A DNA stretch of 64,000 bases, taken from Streptomyces sp. f51 (lineage in GTDB: Bacteria > Actinomycetota > Actinomycetes > Streptomycetales > Streptomycetaceae). Positions within the stretch are counted from its first letter, which is position 1; each line of letters begins with the position of its first letter. Positions 42,304 to 50,605 of this stretch are shown piece by piece. The translations under genes were made by a program, and so were the position numbers. The notes below the pieces were generated by a model. It was not told the origin of the DNA, searched no databases, and saw only the letters and a program-made list of their open reading frames with translations. The stretch spans positions 6,233,001 through 6,297,000 of the forward strand of contig NZ_CP149798.1 in NCBI RefSeq assembly GCF_037940415.1, in the 5' to 3' direction.

Positions 42304-42474
42304 TTACCACCTGTACCAGCGGCCACGGCCCCCGGAAGCGTTCGTGCCGCGCACCAGGAATCCGAGCAGCCACAGGACGAGGACCACCAGCGCTATCCAC
42401 CACAGAATCTTCAGTGCGAATCCGGCGCCGAAGAGAATGAGCGCGAGCAGCAGAACCAGCAGAATGGGAACCAT
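42304..42474 (-). CDS. 56-aa hydrophobic membrane protein
   Basis: Small gene on the minus strand. It starts with ATG at 42474 after a good ribosome site (AGGAGG about 9 bases ahead) and ends in TAA. The protein reads MVPILLVLLLALILFGAGF, ALKILWWIALVVLVLWLLGF, then LVRGTNASGGRGRWYRW. Two membrane helices joined by a short turn precede a positively charged tail, which should face the cytosol. Codon third positions are GC-rich except for several AT ends. Short proteins of this kind with WW/LVL-rich helices recur in Streptomyces without a known function. It converges with the gvpL/F terminator. Confidence 0.82.
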   Translation of the reverse strand: MVPILLVLLLALILFGAGFALKILWWIALVVLVLWLLGFLVRGTNASGGRGRWYRW

Positions 42475-42517
42475 AGTGTGTAACCTCCTGCGTTCCTGGT
42501 TGCCCGATATCCCGGGA

Positions 42518-43345
42518 TCACGCTTCCTTTCGGCAGAGAATTTCTCCGTGCAGGACGGAGAACCAGCCGTCCTCGTCCCGCCCCCACCGCCGCCAGGCGT
42601 CCGACACCGCCCGCAGCCGCTCCGGGGTCGCGTGGCCGCCTTCCGTGGCCCGCTCCGCGTATGCCGAGGCCAGCGTCCGGTCGGCCCACAGTCCGCTCCA
42701 CCACTCCCGCTCCTCCTCGGTGGCGAAGGTCCAGGTGCTCGACGTGGACGTGATGTCCCGGATCCCGGCCGCCCGCGCCCATGACATGAGACGGCGGCCG
42801 GCGTCGGGTTCGCCCCCGTTGGCGCGGGCGACCCGCAGATACAGGTCCAGCCAGTCGTCCAGGCCCGGCGTGGCCGGGTACCAGGTCATGGACGAGTAGT
42901 CCGCGTCGCGGACGGCGATGAACCCGCCGGGCCTGGTCACCCGGTGCATCTCGCGCAGCGCCTGCACCGGATCGCCCACGTGCTGGAGCACCTGGTGGGC
43001 GTGGACCACGCAGAAGGTGTCGTCCGGGTACTCCAGCGCGTGGACGTCGGCGACCGCGAACTCGACGTTGCGCAGCCCGCGTTCGTCCGCGGTGCGGCGT
43101 GCCTGGTCCAGGATGCCGGGTGCGTGGTCGACGCCGGTGACCCGTCCGTCCGGCACCAGCGCGGCGAGGTCCGCCGTGATGGTGCCGGGACCGCAGCCGA
43201 TGTCGAGGATCCGCATGTGCGGCTTCAGCGAGTCGAGCAGGTAGGCCGCCGAGTTGGCGGCCGTGCGCCAGGTGTGCGAGCGGAGCACCGACTCGTGGTG
43301 GCCGTGGGTGTAGACGGCGGTCTCCTGCGGCTTCGACTGCGACAT
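42518..43345 (-). CDS. Class I SAM-dependent methyltransferase (UbiE-like)
   Basis: The 275-aa protein begins MSQSKPQETAVYTHGHHESV and has motif I MRILDIGCGPGTITADLAAL, motif II GRVTGVDHAPGILDQA, and LREMHRVTRPGGFIAVRDAD as motif VI. VLQHVGDPVQA is the post-motif helix. This architecture is typical of Methyltransf_11/31 enzymes acting on quinones, sterols or secondary metabolites; the acceptor is unknown. ATG 43345 follows AAGGGGAT at 8 bases. It is the first gene of a two-gene minus-strand group with the small membrane protein (43 bp gap). Confidence 0.9.
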   Translation of the reverse strand: MSQSKPQETAVYTHGHHESVLRSHTWRTAANSAAYLLDSLKPHMRILDIGCGPGTITADLAALVPDGRVTGVDHAPGILDQARRTADERGLRNVEFAVADVHALEYPDDTFCVVHAHQVLQHVGDPVQALREMHRVTRPGGFIAVRDADYSSMTWYPATPGLDDWLDLYLRVARANGGEPDAGRRLMSWARAAGIRDITSTSSTWTFATEEEREWWSGLWADRTLASAYAERATEGGHATPERLRAVSDAWRRWGRDEDGWFSVLHGEILCRKEA

Positions 43346-43494
43346 GACCGATCCCCTTCTCGTCGTACGTGACTCGCCGGGCGGGCGCGCACTCCCCGGG
43401 GCGATGTCATCACCGTACGCGGTCATGTCGAATCGTGAGACCCGCGTCTTGCCATATGGACACCCCACTTCTGGGGGCGGGCAGGCCGCGCCCG

Positions 43495-45000
43495 TCAGTG
43501 CGCGGGGAGCGGGCAGTAGACGGTCAGCGCCCCGGGGCTCTTGCGCAGGACCACCTCGCCGCTCACCTCGGTGACCTCGCCGTCGTAGGCCAGCAGCGTT
43601 CCGGGCGCCACGCCCTCGACGCGCAGAGCGCCCACCCGTACGGCCGCGTGGGCGGGGGAGCGGGTGAGGGGCCCCGCGAAGGCCGCCGCAAGCAGCCGCA
43701 GGGCGGGATGGCGGCCGCCGTGCACGACCCGTACGTCGAGACGGCCGTCCGCGAGGTCGAAGCGGCGGGCCGGGGCCAGGCCCATGCGGTGGTAGGTGCC
43801 GTTGCCGGCGAACAGAAGCCACAACGGGTGGCTGCGGCCCCCGAGTTCGGCCCGCAGCGGATGGTGGTCGGCGCGCAGCACCCGCAGGGCGCCCAGCACC
43901 CCGGCCGGCCAACTGCCGATCACCTTGGACCAGTTCTCCCGTTCGCGCACCAGCTCCGGATAGACGCCCAGGCTGCACGTGTTGAGGAAGATGCCCGACC
44001 TGCCGCCGGAGGCGAACCGGCCCACGTCCACCCGGACCGCCTCGCCCCCCTGGAGCGCGCGGACGAGATCGCGTTCGCCCTCCACCCCGAGGTCGTGCGC
44101 GAAGTGGTTGAGCGTGCCGCCGGGGAGGACGGCGAGCGGGATCCCGTGGCGCAGGGCAACCTCGGCCGCGGTGTTCACCGTGCCGTCACCGCCGCACACG
44201 CCCAGCACCCGGGCGCGGGCCGCCGCCTTCTCCAACTCCTCCCGCACGTCCTGGGGTTCGCTCTCCACGATCTCCGCCCGCGGCAACGCGCCGGCCAGCG
44301 CGCCCACCCGTTCCGCGGTGCCGGAAGCCGTGTTGGCCACCATGACCAGGCCCTCGCCCTCGGTCTCGGCCAGCGCGGGAGCGTCGGTGCGCGGACGGCC
44401 CGGCACGGTCAGCCGGTCCCGGGTGGGGGCCAGCGCGCGCACCGCGTACGCGGCGCCGACGCCCAGGGCCGCACCGGCCACGACATCGCTCGGGAAGTGG
44501 ACGCCGGTGTAGACGCGCGACACCGCCACCGCCGCGGCGAGCGGTATGACGGCCGCGCCCCAGCCGCGGGACTCCAGTGCCACCCCCGCGGCGAACGCGG
44601 CGGCCGAGGCCGCGTGCCCCGACGGGAACGACGTGGTGATCGGCTGCCGCTTGAGCTGCCGGACCGCGGGCACCGGGTCGAGACCGGGGCGGTCGCGGCG
44701 CACCGAGCGCTTGCCGATGGTGTTGATCGTGGCGGACGCCAGGGCCAGCGAGGCGACACCCCGCGCGGCGGCCCGGCGGGCCCGCGGAGTACGGCTCGCC
44801 GCCACGGCGGCGGCCGTGGCGAACCACAGGACACCGTGGTTCGCGCTCCGGCTCAGCCGTGGGAGCACGGGGTCGCCGCCCGGCCAGTGCCGGGCCGCGA
44901 CCGCCTCGAAGATCCGGCAGTCCAGGGCGAGCAGGCGGTCCCGAAGGGCGTGCCGGCCCGGTACGAGGGCGGTCAGGTCGACATCCGGGGTCGTGGTCAT
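43495..45000 (-). CDS. PAP2 phosphatase-diacylglycerol kinase fusion
   Basis: The 501-aa protein joins two lipid enzymes. The N-terminal membrane half (about 1-200) has the PAP2 signatures KRSVRRDRPG, TSFPSGHA and SRVYTGVHFPSD, which dephosphorylate phosphatidic acid-like lipids. The C-terminal half (about 215-500) is a DAGK catalytic domain with VMVANTASGTAERV, GVCGGDGTVN and LAVLPGGTLNHFAHDLG. Opposite reactions in one chain suggest a lipid phosphate switch. ATG 45000 has only a weak ribosome site. Divergent by 160 bp from the ABC-F gene. Such fusions occur in actinobacteria. Confidence 0.92.
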   Translation of the reverse strand: MTTTPDVDLTALVPGRHALRDRLLALDCRIFEAVAARHWPGGDPVLPRLSRSANHGVLWFATAAAVAASRTPRARRAAARGVASLALASATINTIGKRSVRRDRPGLDPVPAVRQLKRQPITTSFPSGHAASAAAFAAGVALESRGWGAAVIPLAAAVAVSRVYTGVHFPSDVVAGAALGVGAAYAVRALAPTRDRLTVPGRPRTDAPALAETEGEGLVMVANTASGTAERVGALAGALPRAEIVESEPQDVREELEKAAARARVLGVCGGDGTVNTAAEVALRHGIPLAVLPGGTLNHFAHDLGVEGERDLVRALQGGEAVRVDVGRFASGGRSGIFLNTCSLGVYPELVRERENWSKVIGSWPAGVLGALRVLRADHHPLRAELGGRSHPLWLLFAGNGTYHRMGLAPARRFDLADGRLDVRVVHGGRHPALRLLAAAFAGPLTRSPAHAAVRVGALRVEGVAPGTLLAYDGEVTEVSGEVVLRKSPGALTVYCPLPAH

Positions 45001-45160
45001 GCGGGTCCGTCTACCCCGGATCGGGCACTTCCCGCCCCGCCGCCGGACGCCCGCCCCGCCCGGTTCCCGGCCCCTGGTCGCAGCCCGTCCCGCCCGGCTC
45101 CCGGCCCCCGGTCGCATACCCGTTTGCCCTGATCCCCGCCTCCCCGGAGAATGCCTGCCC

Positions 45161-46780
45161 ATGGGACATCTCGAAGCCGCACATCTTGAGTACTACCTTC
45201 CCGACGGGAGGGCGCTGCTCGGCGACGTGTCGTTTCGGGTGGGGGAAGGGGCCGTCGTCGCCCTGGTGGGACCGAACGGCGCCGGCAAGACGACGCTGCT
45301 GCGGCTGCTCTCGGGAGAGATCAAGCCCCACGGCGGGAGCGTGAAGCTGAGCGGCGGGCTCGGCGTGATGCGCCAGTTCGTGGGCTCCGTACGCGACGAG
45401 ACGACCGTGCGCGAGCTGCTCGTCTCCGTGGCCCCGCCCCGTATCCGCGAGGCGGCGAAGGCCGTGGACGCCGCCGAGCACGCGATGATGACCGTGGACG
45501 ACGAGGCGGCGCAGCTCCACTACGCCCAGGCGCTCTCCGACTGGGCCGAGGTCCGCGGATACGAGGCCGAGACCCTCTGGGACATCTGCACCACGGCCGC
45601 GCTCGGCATTTCCTACGAGAAGGCGCAGTGGCGGCTGGTCCGGACCCTGTCCGGAGGCGAGCAGAAGCGCCTGGTCCTCGAAGCGCTGCTGCGCGGCAAC
45701 GACGAGGTGCTCCTCCTCGACGAGCCGGACAACTATCTCGACGTCCCCGGCAAGCGCTGGCTGGAGGAGCGGCTCGAGGAGACCCGCAAGACCGTGCTGT
45801 TCGTCTCGCACGACCGCGAACTCCTCGCCCGCGCCGCCCAGAAGATCATCAGTGTCGAGCCGAGTCCGGCCGGCGCGGACGCGTGGGTGCACGGCGGCGG
45901 TTTCGCGACCTACCACGAGGCCAGGCGGGAGCGGTTCGCACGCTTCGAGGAACTGCGCAGGCGCTGGGACGAGAAGCACGCACAGCTCAAGAAGCTGGTG
46001 CTGAACCTCCGTCAGGCCGCCGCCGTCAGCCATGAGATGGCCTCGCGGTACGCGGCGGCGCAGACCCGGCTGCGCAAGTTCGAGGAGGCGGGACCGCCGC
46101 CGGAGCCGCCGCGCGAGCAGGACATCAAGATGCGGCTGCACGGCGGACGGACCGGGGTGAGGGCCGTGACCTGCAAGGGACTTGAGCTCACCGGGCTGAT
46201 GAAGCCCTTCGACTTGGAGATCTACTACGGCGAGCGCGTCGCCGTCCTCGGCTCCAACGGCTCGGGCAAGTCGCACTTCCTGCGGCTGCTCGCGGGCGGG
46301 GACGTCGCGCACACCGGCGAGTGGAAGCTCGGCGCCCGGGTGGTCGCGGGCCACTTCGCGCAGACGCACGCCCACCCGGAACTGGAGGGCCGCACGCTCC
46401 TGGACATCCTGTGGACCGAGCACTCCCAGGACCGCGGGGCGGCGATGTCGAGGCTGCGGCGCTACGAGCTGACCGCCCAGGCCGAGCAGCGCTTCGACAA
46501 GCTGTCGGGCGGCCAGCAGGCCCGTTTCCAGATCCTGCTCCTGGAGCTGGAGGGCTCGACGGCCCTGCTCCTGGACGAGCCGACCGACAACCTCGACCTG
46601 GAGTCCGCGGAGGCGCTCCAGGAAGGCCTGGAGGCGTACGAGGGGACGGTCCTGTCGGTCACCCACGACCGCTGGTTCGCCCGCTCCTTCGACCGCTACC
46701 TGGTCTTCGGCTCCGACGGCCGGGTACGCGAGACGCGGGAGCCGGTGTGGGACGAGCGCCGCGTGGAGCGGGAGCGGTAG
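45161..46780 (+). CDS. ABC-F family ATPase (ribosome-associated type)
   Basis: The 539-aa protein has two ATPase domains and no membrane segments. First domain: GPNGAGKTTLLRLLSG, signature LSGGEQKRL and Walker B LLLDEPDNYLD. Second: GSNGSGKSHFLRLLAG (His after the GKS), signature LSGGQQARF and LLLDEPTDNLD. Between them lies the charged linker with ARFEELRRRWDEKHAQLKKL that reaches into the ribosome in ABC-F proteins. Members give translation-rescue or antibiotic protection; which one applies is not shown. ATG 45161 follows GGAGA. It stands alone, 160 bp from a divergent lipid enzyme gene. Confidence 0.93.
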   Translation: MGHLEAAHLEYYLPDGRALLGDVSFRVGEGAVVALVGPNGAGKTTLLRLLSGEIKPHGGSVKLSGGLGVMRQFVGSVRDETTVRELLVSVAPPRIREAAKAVDAAEHAMMTVDDEAAQLHYAQALSDWAEVRGYEAETLWDICTTAALGISYEKAQWRLVRTLSGGEQKRLVLEALLRGNDEVLLLDEPDNYLDVPGKRWLEERLEETRKTVLFVSHDRELLARAAQKIISVEPSPAGADAWVHGGGFATYHEARRERFARFEELRRRWDEKHAQLKKLVLNLRQAAAVSHEMASRYAAAQTRLRKFEEAGPPPEPPREQDIKMRLHGGRTGVRAVTCKGLELTGLMKPFDLEIYYGERVAVLGSNGSGKSHFLRLLAGGDVAHTGEWKLGARVVAGHFAQTHAHPELEGRTLLDILWTEHSQDRGAAMSRLRRYELTAQAEQRFDKLSGGQQARFQILLLELEGSTALLLDEPTDNLDLESAEALQEGLEAYEGTVLSVTHDRWFARSFDRYLVFGSDGRVRETREPVWDERRVERER

Positions 46781-47001
46781 CAGGGCGCCGGCGGCGGCCG
46801 GACGGGAGCGGCGGCCCGGCACGGGGTGTCCCGGTGCCGACGGCGCGGGCGGCGTCCGGGGAGGCCCGGCACCCCGGATGTTCGTAGAGTGGAGGGAGTG
46901 GGTCTCGATCCATGGCTCCCTCCCGGGCGCCGCTCGGGGCAGTGACTGCCCGGGGCCGGTGCCCGGACCGCACCGACGGCCACGACGAGCGGGGTAGCAC
47001 C

Positions 47002-47244
47002 ATGACCGGAGTCGACCCGGGCCGGCTGGACGACCAGCAGCTCATGAAAGAGCTGGAGGCCATCCACCGCACCCGCCACGACACGCTGTTGCACGGCTCG
47101 AACGACGCGCTGCACACCCACAACGTGCGCATGGCACAGCTGGAGGGCGAGTATCTGCGCCGCCACCCGCGGCGGCCCGTGTCGGCGGGCCGCACCCGTG
47201 ACGGAGCCCGGGAGCGCGGAGCCGCGGGGGTGCCGCCGGCATGA
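47002..47244 (+). CDS. DUF6158-like small protein
   Basis: The 80-aa protein has the recognisable core DDQQLMKELEAIHRTRHDTL, LHGSNDALHTHNVRMAQLEG, then EYLRRHPRRPV, which is the conserved Streptomyces DUF6158 pattern, plus a variable basic tail. It is probably a helical hairpin. ATG 47002 follows a GGGGTAG. Its stop overlaps the next start by 4 bp (ATGA), so it is cotranslated with the TIGR03086 gene. Function unknown. Confidence 0.82.
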   Translation: MTGVDPGRLDDQQLMKELEAIHRTRHDTLLHGSNDALHTHNVRMAQLEGEYLRRHPRRPVSAGRTRDGARERGAAGVPPA

Positions 47245-47819
47245 ACGCGCCGCAATCGATCCTGACCCGGCAGTCCGAGGCCCTGGAGCTCTTCGGCCGG
47301 CGGGTCCACGCGATCCACGACGACCAGTGGGAGGCCCCCACGCCGTGCACCGACTGGAGCGTGCGCGATCTCGTCGGGCACCTGGTCTCCGAGCAGGCGT
47401 GGGTGCCCGCGCTGGTCCGGGACGGTGCCACCGTCGACGCGGTCGGCGACTCCCTGGACGGTGATCTGCTCGGCCCCGACCCCGTCGCCGCCTGGGAGGC
47501 CGCGGCCGAGGCCTCCCGCGTGGTGTTCGCCGAGCCCGGCGCGCTCGACCGCACGGTCCATCTCTCGTTCGGGGACATGCCGGCCGGCGACTACTGCGCG
47601 CAGCTCGTCACCGATCTGACGGTCCACAGCTGGGACCTGTCCCGTGCCATCGGCGCCGACGAACAACTCCCCGGCGACCTCCTGTCGTTCGCGGTCCGCG
47701 AGGTCACCCCGCACGCGGCCGAACTGGAGCGGACCGGGCTGTTCGCGCCGCCCGAGGAGCCGCCGCCCGGCGCCGACGTCCAGACGAAACTGCTCTGTCT
47801 GGTCGGACGCAGGCCCTGA
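47241..47819 (+). CDS. TIGR03086-family metal-binding protein (DinB/maleylpyruvate isomerase-like fold)
   Basis: The 192-aa protein belongs to the mycothiol-dependent maleylpyruvate isomerase N-terminal family. CTDWSVRDLVGHLVSEQAW holds a conserved His, and LVTDLTVHSWDLSRAIGAD holds the second metal-binding His/Asp set. The family includes enzymes using mycothiol and many with unknown roles. ATG 47241 overlaps the preceding stop. The overlapping organisation implies a two-gene unit with DUF6158. Confidence 0.88.
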   Translation: MNAPQSILTRQSEALELFGRRVHAIHDDQWEAPTPCTDWSVRDLVGHLVSEQAWVPALVRDGATVDAVGDSLDGDLLGPDPVAAWEAAAEASRVVFAEPGALDRTVHLSFGDMPAGDYCAQLVTDLTVHSWDLSRAIGADEQLPGDLLSFAVREVTPHAAELERTGLFAPPEEPPPGADVQTKLLCLVGRRP

Positions 47820-47930
47820 CCCGGACCCCGGCGTGACGCGACTCCACGGCGCCGGGGAGAATCGGAGGGTGTTTGTCCCGCATGGCGCGGGGCAGACGCA
47901 GTTGCAGTGCTTCGGACAGGAGGCACGTCC

Positions 47931-47993
47931 GTGGGAGCGGCCATCCGCGCCCTGGGTGTACTCGTCCGGAGCACGAGTGCGTTCCCACGATGA
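47931..47993 (+). CDS. Possible 20-aa leader peptide coupled to the sigma factor gene
   Basis: A GTG at 47931, 7 bases after a perfect AGGAGG (47918-47923), opens a 20-codon frame beginning VGAAIRALGVLVRSTSAFPR and ending in TGA at 47991-47993. That stop overlaps the sigma ATG at 47990 (ATGA). The arrangement is that of translational coupling. It may be a true leader or a chance frame; the ribosome site is stronger than any ahead of the sigma start itself. Confidence 0.4.
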   Translation: MGAAIRALGVLVRSTSAFPR

Positions 47994-48829
47994 CTGTCCA
48001 TCACCTGGCATCATCAAGGGAGTTGCGACGCACCATGCGAACCCGAGCGAGCGCGACGCACCATCCGCACGACGACGCACCGGACACCGGGGAGGCCTTC
48101 CGCAGGCTCGCCTCGCTTCCTCCGGGCGAACGGCGCGACGCTCTCCGGGAGGAGATCGTCGAGTCCTGGCTGCCGATGGCCGACCGGCTCGCGGGCCGCT
48201 TCCGCAGCCGCGGCGAGAACTACGAGGACCTGCGCCAGGTCGCCGCGCTCGGACTGGTCAAGGCCGTCGACCGCTACGACCCCGAGCTGGGCAACGCCTT
48301 CGAGAGCTACGCGGTGCCGACGATCACCGGGGAGATCAAGCGTCACTTCCGTGACCACATGTGGACCCTGCACGTGCCGCGCCGGGTCCAGGACCTGCGC
48401 AACCGGGTCCGTTTCGCCGGGCAGGACCTGTCACAGACCATCCCGGGGCGCCGGCCCACGGTCACGGAGATAGCCGAGCACGCCCGGATGAGCGAGGAGG
48501 ACGTCCTGACGGGCCTGGAGGCACTGGAGAGCTTCACCGCGCTCTCCCTCGACGCCGAACTGCCGGGCGGCGAGGACGGCTACTCCCTCAGCGACGCCCT
48601 CGGTTCCCCGGACCCGGCCCTCGACACGGTCATCGACCGCGAGGCCGTCAAGCCGCGGCTCCAGGCCCTGCCCGAGAGGGAACGGGCCATCCTCTACATG
48701 CGCTTCTTCGGCGACATGACCCAGAGCCGCATCGCCGACGAGCTGGGCATCTCCCAGATGCACGTCTCGCGCCTGATCAACCGCTGCTGCGACCGCCTGC
48801 GCGAACAGATCATGCGCGACGCGGCCTGA
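47990..48829 (+). CDS. SigB/SigF/SigG-type RNA polymerase sigma factor
   Basis: The 279-aa factor belongs to the group controlling stress and development. Region 2 includes ENYEDLRQVAALGLVKAVDR and FESYAVPTITGEIKRHFRD; region 3 is HVPRRVQDLRNRVR; region 4 is ERERAILYMRFFGDMTQSRI then ADELGISQMHVSRLI. The start is uncertain. ATG 47990 (MTVHHLASSRELRRT) overlaps the leader stop; ATG 48035 has AAGGGAG 12 bases upstream. I prefer 47990 for the coupling. No anti-sigma or anti-anti-sigma gene is adjacent; the SpoIIE-HATPase gene at 27.7 kb is a possible distant partner. Confidence 0.92.
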   Translation: MTVHHLASSRELRRTMRTRASATHHPHDDAPDTGEAFRRLASLPPGERRDALREEIVESWLPMADRLAGRFRSRGENYEDLRQVAALGLVKAVDRYDPELGNAFESYAVPTITGEIKRHFRDHMWTLHVPRRVQDLRNRVRFAGQDLSQTIPGRRPTVTEIAEHARMSEEDVLTGLEALESFTALSLDAELPGGEDGYSLSDALGSPDPALDTVIDREAVKPRLQALPERERAILYMRFFGDMTQSRIADELGISQMHVSRLINRCCDRLREQIMRDAA

Positions 48830-49313
48830 GAGGGCCTCGCGGGCGGGGACGGAGGCGGTAGGGCGCGGCTGCCGGGGACGGCGCCCGCCCTCGCGCGGGC
48901 GCGCCACGGGTCGGCGGGCCGGCACCCGTCCCGCGCGGGACGGCACGGGCCCCACTGGATGGCACCGGCCGGCCCGACGCCCCACCGGGACACCCGGGTG
49001 CCGCCGGGCCGGCTCGCGCCCAGCCGCATGACGGCATCCGCTCCGGCGCGGTCCGGCTCCCGCCTCGCCCCGGGCGGCTCCCCTCGCCCCCGGACGGCTC
49101 CCCTCGCTGCGGCCGGCTGCCCTCGCCGCGTGACGGCATCCGCCCCACCGTGGGATTGCCGCCGCCCCGCGCGGGACGTCACCCGCTCGGGCCCCCGGTT
49201 TCCCGCGAATGGTGTCCGGCCGTTCGCGTCCCGGGGTGCGGCGGGCTCTGATGGCTTCGAGGGACACGACGGCCGTGGCTCTCGGACCGCAGCCCGCCGA
49301 AGGAGCCTCGCTC
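48830..49313 (+). repeat. 484-bp gap with 19-20 bp tandem and interspersed repeats
   Basis: No gene is visible. Between about 49051 and 49129 a unit close to GGACGGCTCCCCTCGCTGC occurs three times in tandem with a fourth diverged copy ahead. GACGGCATCCG occurs near 49031 and again at 49132. The stretch before 48960 is a dense GC sequence with several short inverted repeats but no convincing terminator. The promoter of the next gene should lie after about 49200. Confidence 0.55.
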
Positions 49314-50405
49314 ATGCGCCGTACCGCCCGAGTCCTGTACGCCACCGCCCTGGCCGGCGCCGCTCTGGGCGCCGCCGCGTCGGGCGCGGTCGCGGATCCG
49401 GCCGCGGAGGTCAGTCCCGGCTCCGTCGAACCCGGCGGCACCGTCACCGTCACGGTCAGCTGCGACGCGATCGGGGGGACCCTGCCGAACTCCATCGACG
49501 CCAGCTCCCAGGGGTTCCAGGAGGGGAAGGTCCAGCTGCACCGCGTCGACGGCGCGGGCCCGGGCGCGGCGGGCGCCGCCTCGTACAGCGGCACCGCCCA
49601 CATCTCGTCCGGCGGGCCTGACCAGCCCGCCGACTCCGCGGGCCAGGGATCCGACGCGGGGCGCGGCTTCGACGAGGTGAGCCCCGGAACGTCCGGCACC
49701 GGCCCCTCGAACGCTTCCGGCGCTTCCGACGCCTCCGACGCGAAGAACTCCGACCCCGGTGCGGCGGCCGGAGCCGGGGCGGCCGGCGCCCCCGGGGCGG
49801 ACGCGGTGAGCCCCGCCACCGGGGGTTCGGAGAACGCCGTGCCCGATGCCCAGGCACCCGCTCCCGGCGCCGGTGACCCCGGGGTCACCGACTCCCTCAT
49901 CCCCGACACTCCGGACACGGTCGGTCCCGGCACGGTGGGTCCGGATGCGACGGGCCCCGACGACCTGGGCCCGGACACGGTCGGTCCCGACACGGTTCCC
50001 GACACCGTGGGGCCCGGTGCGGTCGGTCCCGACACCACGGTTCCCGGGACGGTGGGCCCGGACAGGCCGGGACCCGACGCGCCGCTCTCCGACGGCGGGG
50101 GCGCCGACGGACGGTGGAACGTCGGCGGCGTCTGTCCCGCGCCCCCGGGCGGCCAGGGGAAGCAGTGGACCGCCTCGTACGCCGTGGCCCGCGGCGCCAC
50201 GACGACGCACGGTCCCGGCGACGGGACCGGACCCGGCACCGGCGGGCGGGAGCGTCCGCCCACCGTCCAGCGCGGTGTACAGGCCGGCGAGGGCGGGGTG
50301 TTCACCGACTCGGTGCCGGCCCTCGTGACCGGCGGGGTGCTGATCGCCGGGGCGTTGGGCGTGGCCGCGTACCACCTGCGCGGGCTGCGCCGGCGGCGGC
50401 CCTAG
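49314..50405 (+). CDS. Secreted, C-terminally membrane-anchored repeat-rich protein
   Basis: The 363-aa protein starts MRRTARVLYATALAGAALGA with a signal peptide ending near GAVADPAAEVSPG. A short Ig-like stretch SPGSVEPGGTVTVTVSC follows, then 200 residues of Gly/Ala/Pro/Asp-rich low complexity. Degenerate VGPDTV and VGPGTV units recur across residues 200-250. Near the C-terminus GVFTDSVPALVTGGVLIAGALGVAAYHL is one membrane helix followed by RGLRRRRP, so the bulk faces outside. There is no LPXTG sortase motif. ATG 49314 follows AAGGAG. It probably is a surface protein with no recognised function; codon bias matches neighbours. Confidence 0.85.
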   Translation: MRRTARVLYATALAGAALGAAASGAVADPAAEVSPGSVEPGGTVTVTVSCDAIGGTLPNSIDASSQGFQEGKVQLHRVDGAGPGAAGAASYSGTAHISSGGPDQPADSAGQGSDAGRGFDEVSPGTSGTGPSNASGASDASDAKNSDPGAAAGAGAAGAPGADAVSPATGGSENAVPDAQAPAPGAGDPGVTDSLIPDTPDTVGPGTVGPDATGPDDLGPDTVGPDTVPDTVGPGAVGPDTTVPGTVGPDRPGPDAPLSDGGGADGRWNVGGVCPAPPGGQGKQWTASYAVARGATTTHGPGDGTGPGTGGRERPPTVQRGVQAGEGGVFTDSVPALVTGGVLIAGALGVAAYHLRGLRRRRP

Positions 50406-50605
50406 AGGACGGACCGTACGACGGACGGCGAGGCGACCGCCGTACACCCGAGCCGGGGACGGCGTGCCTCCGGCACTGAGCGGCCCACGGCGCGGGCGGG
50501 CGGGCCGCGTCCGGCGAGCTGCACGAAGGGACGAGGACACCGGACCCGTACGGGCGGAACGGCTCCGGAACAGGGAACGGCGGCATCCACGGTGCGGAGG
50601 CAGGT

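Noticed and set aside
46781..46870. Hairpin after the ABC-F gene
   Set aside because: CGGCACGGG and CCCGGTGCCG pair only with a bulge and no U tract; confidence too low.
49314..50405. Sortase-anchored surface protein
   Set aside because: A C-terminal hydrophobic helix and basic tail exist, but no LPXTG-like motif precedes them.
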